From a virus: a stretch of 45,555 bases of DNA. Location: positions 1 to 45,555 of the IMG/VR virus record IMGVR_UViG_3300035157_000888; one strand, 5' to 3'. The notes beneath the pieces are model-generated. The model was not told where the DNA came from. It searched no databases and saw only the letters and a list, made by a program, of their open reading frames with translations. The position numbers and the translations under genes are program-made. Each line of letters begins with the position of its first letter. Position 1 is the first letter of the stretch. Shown here one piece after another: positions 1 to 9,600 of the stretch.

Positions 1-3000
1 ATCTACAGTTCCATTAAACTCAGATGTACTTGTAACTACCAGTGTGCCACCAAGAGTTGTATTGTTATCAACGTTAAGAGTTGAATTTAACTCAGTGTGA
101 CCATCAGCAGTTAGAGTTCCTTCAATATTAGTATTACCATTTGAAGCAGTAACTTTAAACTTATCTGTTGTGTTATTTCTAACTGCAAAGTCATTATCAA
201 TATCAGTTACACCCTCAATATTAACAGTACCTTGAATTACTGTATTACCATTGTCTGTGTCAACTGTAAACTTATCAGTGCCAGATCCATTCTGAATTGC
301 AAACTCTTCGTTAGCAGCATTGATGTATAGAGAGTCATTAATAGTTGTTTGACCTGCAACAACTAAAGTACCTGCAGTATCAACGTTACCAGAAGGTCCA
401 TCAACACTAAACTTAACTGTATCTCCAGAGTTTTTCTTACCTACAAATAAACCTTCTCCACTACCAGTAGCACCAACATGCAATGTAGTGTTAATACCAG
501 CACCACCATAAACCCTTAAGTTAGATGTGTTATGGTTTGAATAACTTGGAGTGTATGCAGAAACAGAACCTGCACGCATCTTATATCTGACAGATAGATA
601 GTTTCTTAAACCATAATTCTCAGTTGCGTCTTCTTGCTGGTTAAAGTCACCATTCAGATAGATATCACCGTTAAACAATACATCCTTATCAAAGTAACCA
701 CCACCATCTACTCTTAATGCACCATAATCACTATTCTGAATTGAGTGAGGAGCACCAGATAGAATATCTGGATTGTCTGTAGACTCAAAATGAACTAGAG
801 ATGCTACGTTTAAGTTTGCATTTAAATCAGTATCTCCTGTGACTGTTACAACACCACCGAATTCTGCATTACCAGATGTTGTATGAATTTCACTCTTAAC
901 AGTGCCTGATCCATTTTTAAATTGCAATGACTTAGCAGCACCATGCAATTCCATAGTATCATCAAAACGAGATGTACCATGAATGCGAAGGTTAGTATCT
1001 ACATCTACACTACCACCAATATTAACATCATCTCCAATACCAGCACCACCAGCAACTACCAAATCTCCAGTAGTATTAGATGTTGAATTAGTATTAGTTG
1101 TAAGACTTAAATTACCAGCGATGATCCCTGCATCTGTTCCAGAGAATACTTCGGAGGTATTTGTGGCATCGTAGAGGAATGTAAACGCTCCTGTATGCCC
1201 TCCAAGATCTGCGGCTGAATCGTCGTAACCAAAGAATCCAACCTTTGCCGAAGCATCGTAATATCTGAATTCAACTCCTCTGTCCTTGTTGTCATCTGAA
1301 CCTGGAGCAGTATCACCACCAAGAGTGATAATAGGATCATCAACCGTAGTAACGGTTGAATTAACTGTTGTAGTTGTGCCATCGACTTGTAAATCCCCCA
1401 TTATCTGAACTTTACCAGTGACTGCTCGATCATCACCTGGATCAAGAATCATTGTAGCAGCAGAGGAAGCAATATAATCTCCTTGGAAATATGTATCTTC
1501 TACTTGTACCTTACCGTTAGTTGCTTCAGAAGCAGTAATAGTAACCTTATCTTCTGCAGTTATAACAATATTACTAGCACCACTACCAGAGTTGGTTGCA
1601 AGTATACTTAAAGATCTAGCAGATGCTGAGTTTTGTGTAGTCTGGAATGTTAGATTTCCATCTCCACTCTTATCTAAAGTTTGTGCAACAGCACCATCCA
1701 GAGTAATATCTGGATCTGAAATGTAAGTTCTTACATTAATATCAACTTCACCAGCACCAGCATCACCAGTATTATTAGCACCGAAGAGAAGATTGCCTGA
1801 AGTATCGTTGACTTTAACATAGTTTAAATAATTGAAACCTCTATAACCAGTAGTAGCAGTTAATTCTTGGTCGAGATCGAAGTCTTCCTTCGTATTACCG
1901 TCAGCAAACGAAACTCTACTGTTCTGTAATTGATTATTGTCAATACCAGCAGCAGAAAGACTAACGTGACCCCCTGCAGATACATCAAAATCCTCTTGAG
2001 CAAAGGAAGCGAGACCCTTCTGCTTCGTGGTAACCGCACCAAGATGTCTCCACGATCCAGTATCGCTAGTATCTGTATGAGTAGGTGCTCCAGCTCCAGC
2101 CGCAATAGCTGCAATGGCCTGATAAAGATTCGACGCATTAGTGATCCTATCACCTCTGGAATAGGTCGATCCATTATTGTATGCTGCTGCATCTGTTCCT
2201 TCTACTGCTGTTGCAATAGGTACATTGGTTGCACTAGTTAGTCTACCATATCCGTCAACTGTAAACTTTGTAGCATTAACAGTTTCTGTTCCAAACGGTT
2301 CGCTGTTACTACCAACACCATTTACTGAAGTTAAAGATTCTGTATTGTAATCACCTGGCACTACAGCAGTCAGGATCATATCAATGATTGGATTTCCTAA
2401 TATACCACCACCATCAGCAACAGAAATTCTAGAAGCAGTACCTGTTAAAACTCTAGTAGTAATACTACCATTAGATACCCTACTAACAAGACCAGTAGTT
2501 GCTAATGAAGCAAACGATGCAAGATCTGCGTCATATGCCTGTGCAGAAGATCCCTCTACAGTTCCATTAAGATTATAATCTGCAAGAGTTGATGGAGTAG
2601 AAGCATTAATAATTCTACCTTTAGCATCTACAGTAACTTTTGTATAACTTCCTGTTGAAGTAGATGTGCCATCATAATGAGGTAATGATGAAAGTAATTC
2701 TAGTGTAGCATTAAGTGTTAAGTTTGCCGATCCATCAAAAACACCAGAGCAAGTAACATCATCTGTTAATTGAATTTGTCTAGTTGAAGCAAGTCGTGAT
2801 GAGGTTGATGCATTACCAATAACTGTAGCGGTAACCGTACCTGCTTGGAAGTTACCATCAGCATCCCTTTGTACAAGAGTGTTAGCGGTATTAGATGTAG
2901 ATTCGATGGGTCTCTCATATCTCAAAGAGTTCCATGCAGTTACACCATCACCGATTTTAAAGCGACCAGTATCTAATTCAACTCCTAATTCACCTTGTGC

Positions 3001-3066
3001 CAATGTAGGGTTTGAGTTTGCCCATTCCTGAGCACCACCTCGTCTTAATTGAATTCTATTTGCCAT
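1..3066 (-). CDS. Fibre-like virion protein with Mtd_N-type N-terminus (3' end beyond window)
   Basis: I translated this frame codon by codon; it is open from ATG at 3064-3066 to base 1 with no stop, giving at least 1022 residues, so the C-terminus lies outside the window. The N-terminus (MANRIQLRRGGAQEWANSNP, then LAQGELGVELDTGRFKIGDG and TAWNSLRY) matches the pattern of the major tropism determinant N-terminal domain (Mtd_N), which attaches fibres to phage tails. After it come Gly/Ser/Thr/Asn-rich repeats. The last few hundred visible residues alternate short strands of the type GTLxVxGxTxxNxxLxV, typical of trimeric beta-fibres. Role inferred: receptor-binding or accessory tail fibre. It follows a terminator and has its own late promoter. 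No strong Shine-Dalgarno sequence precedes the ATG. Receptor specificity would lie in the missing C-terminus. Confidence 0.9.
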   Translation of the reverse strand, partial: MANRIQLRRGGAQEWANSNPTLAQGELGVELDTGRFKIGDGVTAWNSLRYERPIESTSNTANTLVQRDADGNFQAGTVTATVIGNASTSSRLASTRQIQLTDDVTCSGVFDGSANLTLNATLELLSSLPHYDGTSTSTGSYTKVTVDAKGRIINASTPSTLADYNLNGTVEGSSAQAYDADLASFASLATTGLVSRVSNGSITTRVLTGTASRISVADGGGILGNPIIDMILTAVVPGDYNTESLTSVNGVGSNSEPFGTETVNATKFTVDGYGRLTSATNVPIATAVEGTDAAAYNNGSTYSRGDRITNASNLYQAIAAIAAGAGAPTHTDTSDTGSWRHLGAVTTKQKGLASFAQEDFDVSAGGHVSLSAAGIDNNQLQNSRVSFADGNTKEDFDLDQELTATTGYRGFNYLNYVKVNDTSGNLLFGANNTGDAGAGEVDINVRTYISDPDITLDGAVAQTLDKSGDGNLTFQTTQNSASARSLSILATNSGSGASNIVITAEDKVTITASEATNGKVQVEDTYFQGDYIASSAATMILDPGDDRAVTGKVQIMGDLQVDGTTTTVNSTVTTVDDPIITLGGDTAPGSDDNKDRGVEFRYYDASAKVGFFGYDDSAADLGGHTGAFTFLYDATNTSEVFSGTDAGIIAGNLSLTTNTNSTSNTTGDLVVAGGAGIGDDVNIGGSVDVDTNLRIHGTSRFDDTMELHGAAKSLQFKNGSGTVKSEIHTTSGNAEFGGVVTVTGDTDLNANLNVASLVHFESTDNPDILSGAPHSIQNSDYGALRVDGGGYFDKDVLFNGDIYLNGDFNQQEDATENYGLRNYLSVRYKMRAGSVSAYTPSYSNHNTSNLRVYGGAGINTTLHVGATGSGEGLFVGKKNSGDTVKFSVDGPSGNVDTAGTLVVAGQTTINDSLYINAANEEFAIQNGSGTDKFTVDTDNGNTVIQGTVNIEGVTDIDNDFAVRNNTTDKFKVTASNGNTNIEGTLTADGHTELNSTLNVDNNTTLGGTLVVTSTSEFNGTVD

Positions 3067-3107
3067 TTTATTTTAGGACGACCTATGTACAGTTAATGCT
3101 TCTGAGT

Positions 3108-3115
3108 TATTTATG
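3108..3115 (-). promoter_or_regulatory. T4-like late promoter (CATAAATA) for the fibre gene
   Basis: The minus strand reads GCATAAATAAC, close to the T4 late consensus TATAAATA used by gp55-type sigma factors. It lies about 42 bases upstream of the fibre ATG and directly downstream of a terminator, where a new transcription unit would start. The same NATAAATAA core recurs in three other gaps of this window. Confidence 0.75.
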
Positions 3116-3120
3116 CTAAT

Positions 3121-3145
3121 AAAAAAGGGGTTTTTAAACCCCTTT
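3121..3145 (-). terminator. Rho-independent terminator after the two small coiled-coil genes
   Basis: On the minus strand an inverted repeat AAAGGGGTTT / AAACCCCTTT with a very short loop runs into a T tract. It starts four bases after the stop of the 76-residue gene and lies just before the fibre promoter. The near-symmetrical A and T flanks mean it could also act on the plus strand, but no plus-strand gene is seen. Confidence 0.85.
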
Positions 3146-3148
3146 CAA

Positions 3149-3379
3149 TTATTCATCTATATTGTCGGGATCGATAGTACCATCAGGTCGAGGTTCTGCC
3201 TCAGACTGAAGGTAATATTCCAACGTTTCTATAGCACCTTGTAATTTGAGTGCTTGAGATTCATTCTCTTTTATCTTTTGACCAAGCTGTTGATTCTCAG
3301 TAATCAACTTTTGAAAACGCTCTTTAAATTCTTTGAGCATTTGTTCTTGGGAAATCTTTTCAACTGGTGTCTCTGTCAT
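3149..3379 (-). CDS. Small coiled-coil protein (76 aa), possible fibre chaperone
   Basis: The 76-residue product is almost entirely charged and helical. Residues of about 12-60 show heptad-like spacing of Leu/Ile/Phe (MLKEFKERFQKLITENQQL), and the tail is acidic (ending DPDNIDE). There are no membrane segments or cysteines. Its ATG overlaps the stop of the preceding 77-residue gene by four bases, implying translational coupling, and a terminator follows directly. I do not recognise a characterised family. Small helical proteins next to fibre genes are often assembly chaperones, and T4 gp57A is of similar size (79 aa) and helical, but that is analogy rather than demonstrated homology. A minor structural protein is the alternative. 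Confidence 0.8.
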   Translation of the reverse strand: MTETPVEKISQEQMLKEFKERFQKLITENQQLGQKIKENESQALKLQGAIETLEYYLQSEAEPRPDGTIDPDNIDE

Positions 3380-3609
3380 GATACGGTTTTGTTAGCTAAC
3401 GTTTTCAAGAGTGACTTTATCTCACTTATCTCTGATTTTAACTCAGAAACATCATTTTGTAAAGCCTTCTTTTCAGAAATCTCTTTCTGACGTTTATTAT
3501 AAGTTGCCATATATTTATCATAGTCTGATGTATTGGCATTTACGATAGCATTGGAGTCTGGATCTCTATACCAGCCATCCTTTCCTTCTACAGGTATTAA
3601 TCCATTCAT
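3376..3609 (-). CDS. Small conserved-looking virion-cluster protein (77 aa) with C-terminal coiled coil
   Basis: The 77-residue product has two parts. Residues 1-35 form a compact segment (MNGLIPVEGKDGWYRDPDSN, followed by an AIVNANTSDYDKYM stretch). Residues of about 40-74 are a helical coiled coil with regular Leu/Ile spacing (SELKSEISEIKSLLKTLANK). From memory, the GLIPVEGKDGWYRDPDSNAI pattern resembles short proteins in T4-like marine phage tail clusters, but I know no assigned function. The start overlaps the stop of the DUF4815 gene by one base (TAATG) and the stop overlaps the next ATG by four bases, so translation is probably coupled along all three. Likely a small baseplate or fibre-linked component or assembly factor. 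Confidence 0.8.
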   Translation of the reverse strand: MNGLIPVEGKDGWYRDPDSNAIVNANTSDYDKYMATYNKRQKEISEKKALQNDVSELKSEISEIKSLLKTLANKTVS

Positions 3610-6600
3610 TATGTTGCAAGTGCAATAGCACGTAAATCAGCAATTAATGGAACTCTTGCTTGGTTTGTTGATCTCATAACAATCTTAAGTTGGAATGCAT
3701 TGAAATTCAATCCACTAACTTCATAATAGAAATCCTTCCATAAGATTTCTTCTGATGGTGCAGAATCATATTGTAAAGGTGCTGGCATTAAAGTCCAACC
3801 CACTGAATCTAAACCATCATTACTACCATTACTGAATACACGATAGTAAAGTCTTACCTCAGCCTCTGGTGGTCGTGACATTTGGAAATCAACTCTTAAA
3901 GATCTTGACTCTTTAATAAGTCTTGCCAAACGAGTAATGTATACAGCATCATTCTGATCTCCATATGGTAATACAGAAACATCTTGTGATGTATCAATGT
4001 CTGCTTGTTGTCCATATGCATTAGGACCACCAGGCCACTTATTGATTCTATTAGATGTTGTAATCAAAGAACATCTATCCAAATCAACAACTGGAGATAA
4101 ATGAGTCTTCTCAGTTACCATATCAACCTTAAGTGTAAGTGATTTTGCACCACTCAATTTAGCTGATTCATTAACATCTGAGCAAACCATTCTTGGATTA
4201 GCCCACTGATTCATATCATTCAATGTTATAAACTCATATGCTCCATCATTCACAAATGATGCTTGATCCTGAGTCGTAGATCCATTACCGATAGAAGTTG
4301 CACTGGTAGTGTTAATCCTTGCAGCAATAGTAGTCTCAGGTAAATCCATAACAGATACTTGAGGTGTTAGAGTTTCAAATTGTACGTTTTGTGAAGCATA
4401 CACATTTCCACCACCAGCACGTATACCACCACTAGCAATACTAGTAGTATGTAACATGTAAGTATCTAACCAAGGACAAGAGATTGAAGTATGAGTTTTA
4501 TTCAATTCTGTCAATGGTATACCATCAAGGTTATAACATTCCACTATATCGTCAACAGCATGTGCTACTGCTGTAGTTTCTGCTGCTCCTCTACCTGAAG
4601 TTGCAACAGTGATAGTTTTACCATCATTAGAAATTGCACTATACTTAATAATTTCATCACCAATTTTAAGGTATCCTGGATTGGAATCACTAATTGCAAC
4701 ACCGTTAATAATCTTATGGAAATTGCCACCTGTTGCTTCAACTGCAATACTAGTAGCAGAATCAGTTAAAGATCCAGTTAATACTGTATCACCTATCTCA
4801 GAGATAAGTCCTTCAACTTTAACATTATTTGTTCTATTGTGCATACAGTGGTTTCTATGGTATACCAAGACCTCTTTCTCACTAGCAGCAAATGTAGGTG
4901 CTGCAGTAAGATATGCACCAATACTATCACCAGTATAGTTAATTGATGCTGCTACAGCAGTAGCACCACCTGGTTCTGTAATGGTTTCTGTTGCTGTAAA
5001 TGCCTTAGTCACATAATTCAATACCAATGAATTACCAGCAGCATCCCAAGAAACAACCTCACCTACTGCACCAGAAGTACCACCAGTAACTACGTCACCA
5101 GCTTCAAATGTTCCTGAAACACCAGATGTGCTAATTGTAGCATTAGTTTGAGATGATGTAATCATGTAAGTTGTAGCACTACCAACTAACCAGTTTCCAC
5201 TAACTTCATTAACAGTTAATGTATCTGGATCAGGTGTAGTGTTATGGTCCAATACTGTTGCCAATGCACCAGTAGTAACCTGCTTTAATCTAGCACCTAA
5301 AGAGAATGTATAGTTGCTACCTGTAGGTAGAGTTAAGGAAGTCTTTGGTTTCAAAGTTTGAATTGGGTTGTTAATCAACCTATGAATTCCACCATTTCCT
5401 TTTCCTTGAGCAGTATTAGTTAATACTGCAGTACCTGTATTTTGAGTAAACTCTGCTCTATAGATACTAAACTTCAAATCTTCATACTGGTCAGCAGTCC
5501 AAGTAGATGCGTTTTGTGACTTGAATAAGACACCAGCATATGGCTGCTCAGATATAGTCCTTGTTCCTGTAACGTCTACATCACCCATTCTAGATATCCA
5601 AACCTTATATTCATTAGAGTCAGATAGTAATACAAAACAATATTCTGTAGATGACTTAATATAAACTGGTGCTCTAAAAGTAAACTTAGTTGGCACAGCA
5701 GCACTTTCAGAAATCTCTACTTGTTCTGGATTAATAGTTACATCAGAGAAAGGTAGGATACTCTTACTTGGATATCCATTTACCATAGTCCTTATCTGCA
5801 TAGAGATAGGAATATTTGTATCCTTTGTTTGGAAATATATTTCAACACTTGTTAAGAATGTGCCACCTTCTTTCTCAATAATAAATGATTGAGCAAGAGG
5901 GTCATACCAACCAATCTGACGCTCTTCAGTTCTAGTTGTCTCAACAACTCTTTCTTCACTAACAGTGTCTTGGACAATCTCTGCATTTTTAATTGCAAGA
6001 ATATTTTCCTGTACTGTTTGAGTAGTACCTGAAGCAGTATAATTGGTTTGTGCAGATGAATCTACAGCACCACTCATAGTTGAGTTAGTGTCTGAAGTGG
6101 TAAATCTGAAACTTCTTGTACCTGTTGCCCAACGAGGATTAGCATCATTCTTAGGAGAAGGTATAAACAAAGTACCTTGAATATTACCAACGTTATCTGT
6201 CAATAGACGACGTTCTCTAACAACACATCTAGCACCAGAAGTTTGACCAACTAATACTTCACCGACTTGCATATTACCAAAATAATCTGGTGATACAGTT
6301 TCTGAAATTGCAGTTATATCATGATTTAAATATTCTGTTTGTGATGCATATGTTTCAGGTAATGTTTCTGTTCCTTTTCCATATGGGTTAGTTGTATATC
6401 CATCATTAGGAGCAACTACCTTAAGTTGACATTTTGAATTTTGACCTACTACAGTTTCACCAACAACAAATGGTGTTTCATTTGTTCTTGCATCTGTTGT
6501 TGAGTTTTTAATTATCTCAATTACTTTTGGAGTAATATAAGGTGTTACTGCAACTCCATCGAAGAATCCATAGAATCTAGTACGTGGTTTCAATCTGAAT

Positions 6601-9600
6601 ACATTAAATCCAACGTTTCTAGAACGAATCCAAGGAATTGTACTTGTTGAAAGAATTGTATCTCCAAGTGATTTTCTTTCAATCTTGGGCACAACTTTAG
6701 ATCTAATACCTTGACGAGCCTGATTATTAACAACACGGAATGTGCGACGCTCATGTAGATAAAATAGACCCTGAGTCCTTTGACCATGACCAGCACGACC
6801 TAACTGACGACCAATACCATAAGTACCAGATGTAGATTGTTGTTGAGATGAAGAAGTTAATGTTTCACCAGTCCAGTTAGTCTGCCAAGATCCCCACTGA
6901 ATAGGAGCAAAACCATTTTGATCAACCTGCATATCTCTTGATACTGCAGAGAAGTCTCCTTCAATGTTTTCAACTCTAGCTGGCAGTCTTTCAATATCAA
7001 CCCAATCATCAGATGCAGGTTGAAGATCAATACGTCCAATAAATGTAAAAACGTTAAATGGGTTTACATTTTCTGTTCTTGAAGCATATGGTTGTTGCAC
7101 TAATGCTTCTTCTATATAAGGAAGCATTAAAACATTACCTTCTGTCCTTACTACATTAGTAGAATCAGAAGCACTATATTGCAATCCTACGTTTGTAGTA
7201 TAATGTTGTGGTCTCAACTGACCTTCTCTAAAGTCTAGAGAACACTTATAATCTACATTTAAAACATCACCGATTGTATGATCAGTAAAGTCATCAACAA
7301 CATATCCATTCTTTAATCTATCGAATCCATTTTCATCATAAGTTTTAGTATTATCTGCCTGAGATTCAAGCATTGACAATGATGTATAATACTCAACGTT
7401 AGTTAAACGTGTTTCTATATCACCAATATCTTTCATCGTATAACGACGAATTACTTCAGGTTTAATGATAATATCTCTTTCAGGATCAAATACATATGGT
7501 TTGTATTCAATGTTTGCAAGCAACATTGAATTTTGTACTGGTTGTGGTGGAATTAAGAACTTACCAGATACACCTTTAGCAACTCTTAAATCTCCATCAT
7601 GAGATAGATATAACTTATCAACTCTTGGTAGATACCAACTATAGTCTGCTCTGAATGAAGAGTTGACTTGCATAATATCAAATACTGTGGAAGCACCACT
7701 ACCACCAGCAGTAGTAAAGACTCTTGAGTTGTAGTCAAATGTAGTACAATTGACATAGTATGGAGCACTTATAGTACCAGTACCATTTCTTAACTCTTTA
7801 ACAGCAGGTCGGAAATCAATCTGATCTCTGATATACTTAATAGATCCATCTAATTTGTAATTAGGAATCTCTTTGAATGTAATACCACTATAAGATTCAG
7901 CAGAGAAATAATCACCAGATGCTTCATGAATGAAGTAATCGAATATAACTAATAGTCTTCTATTAGGTGGTACTGTTCCTCCTGGTCTAGTTAATCTAGA
8001 AACATCATAGAAGTTAGTACGCATTCCAGCTTCTAACTCAAACTCATCTGTAATTACTTTACTTCCAAGGAAAATTGAATCTTCATCATCATCTATAATT
8101 CCAGTAATAGGATCATTAGCAGCATCATATCCCTCAACAATTTCTCCATTGAGGAAAGGAATCTCATTAATTGCAACATAATAAAGTTTTTGAGTAGTGT
8201 TCTGGAATGAAATTACTCTTCCTCTAGCACCAGATGTTTTACCTACAACTAATTTTCCTGTACCAAAGAATACTGATTCAGTTAATGTTAAGTATGGAGG
8301 TGATGCATCATTCTCATCATATGACTCATAAATTGCATGTATCTTATAAACATCATTAATACCTAAAGAGATATCTCCATCCTGAACTCTAGTACCATAT
8401 AGACTACTATAAACAAGTCCTGTTTGTTGTACATCTACATTATCATTAGTTTTATATACCTTTAACGCTTGCATCTTAGAAGCAGTTTTTAACTTCTTAG
8501 TAACAGTATTCTTAGATATCAATGCAGTTAAAGTAACAGTAGCAACTTGTCCTAGACCAGCTATAGAGAATGATTGATTCTGAGCACCAAATGATATTAC
8601 TAAGTTACCAGCATCTGCCTGCGAATCAACATCAATGTTCATTCCGTTTGTCCATGTTGTATCACCACCATCAGCAATAACAGTCAGCACATAATGCTCA
8701 GATGCCATTGCAGCAAACGCTTCAGTCTCTGGAAGAGTAAATGTAATAGATCCAGTAGTTACAGTTTTAGATGCAAAGTTTCTGTATACAAAGAATGATT
8801 CATCACTTATATCCTTCATCACATCTTGAGGAAGGTCAAATGAAAGCTCACCATTTTGATAATCTTTTTGGAATACGAAAGGACGCATCCTAACTAATTC
8901 ACCATAATCTCCATCTGCAACAGTACCAACTTTTAATGTACCATCAATCTTAGCTGTCTCCTCATCATAATTAAAAATAACATCTGCTGCAGCAACAGAA
9001 GTTTTCTTATTCTGTGCTGTTACACCAATAGCAGTTGGATCAACTCGTAAAATTCTATGTGTATTATTTCCTTCAGAGTTTGAAATAACTGGAGTAACTA
9101 CATCACCAGGACGTAGATCTTTATCAAATCTAGTTCTGAAACCAGTAATTTCATCATCTGTAGTATCATCAACATTTATAGTAGATGCTTCAATAGCCTT
9201 AGCATCATTTAGAATAAGGTTAGCACCAAATCTAACATTGTTAGTGCCAGCAATTTTTCCAAATACAGATCTAGCATCAGTAATATTATACGTCCACGCT
9301 GCTTCTAAAGTACCATATACTCTACCATCAACTTCTAATATCTCTCCATTAGTAAATCCACCAGTTACTTGTTCTAGGTATATGTAATGTGTACCAGCAC
9401 CAATACTAGCAACATAACCGTAAGATCCAGATGTCTTACCTACAACTCTCATTCCAACAGTAAATGTTCCTGGATTAGTAATGTTTAATGCAGTCCACAT
9501 TTGTGGATCAAAGAACCACATATCATAGACACCATCAATAGGACCAGATCCCCCAAATGGATTAGTACTAGCAGTTGACGTAACTGCTTTCTGCAATTGA

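Noticed and set aside
1107-2192. Minus-strand short frames of 91 and 110 codons near the left end
   Set aside because: They are out-of-frame shadows of the long fibre frame 1-3066, which is open throughout and has an Mtd_N-like start.
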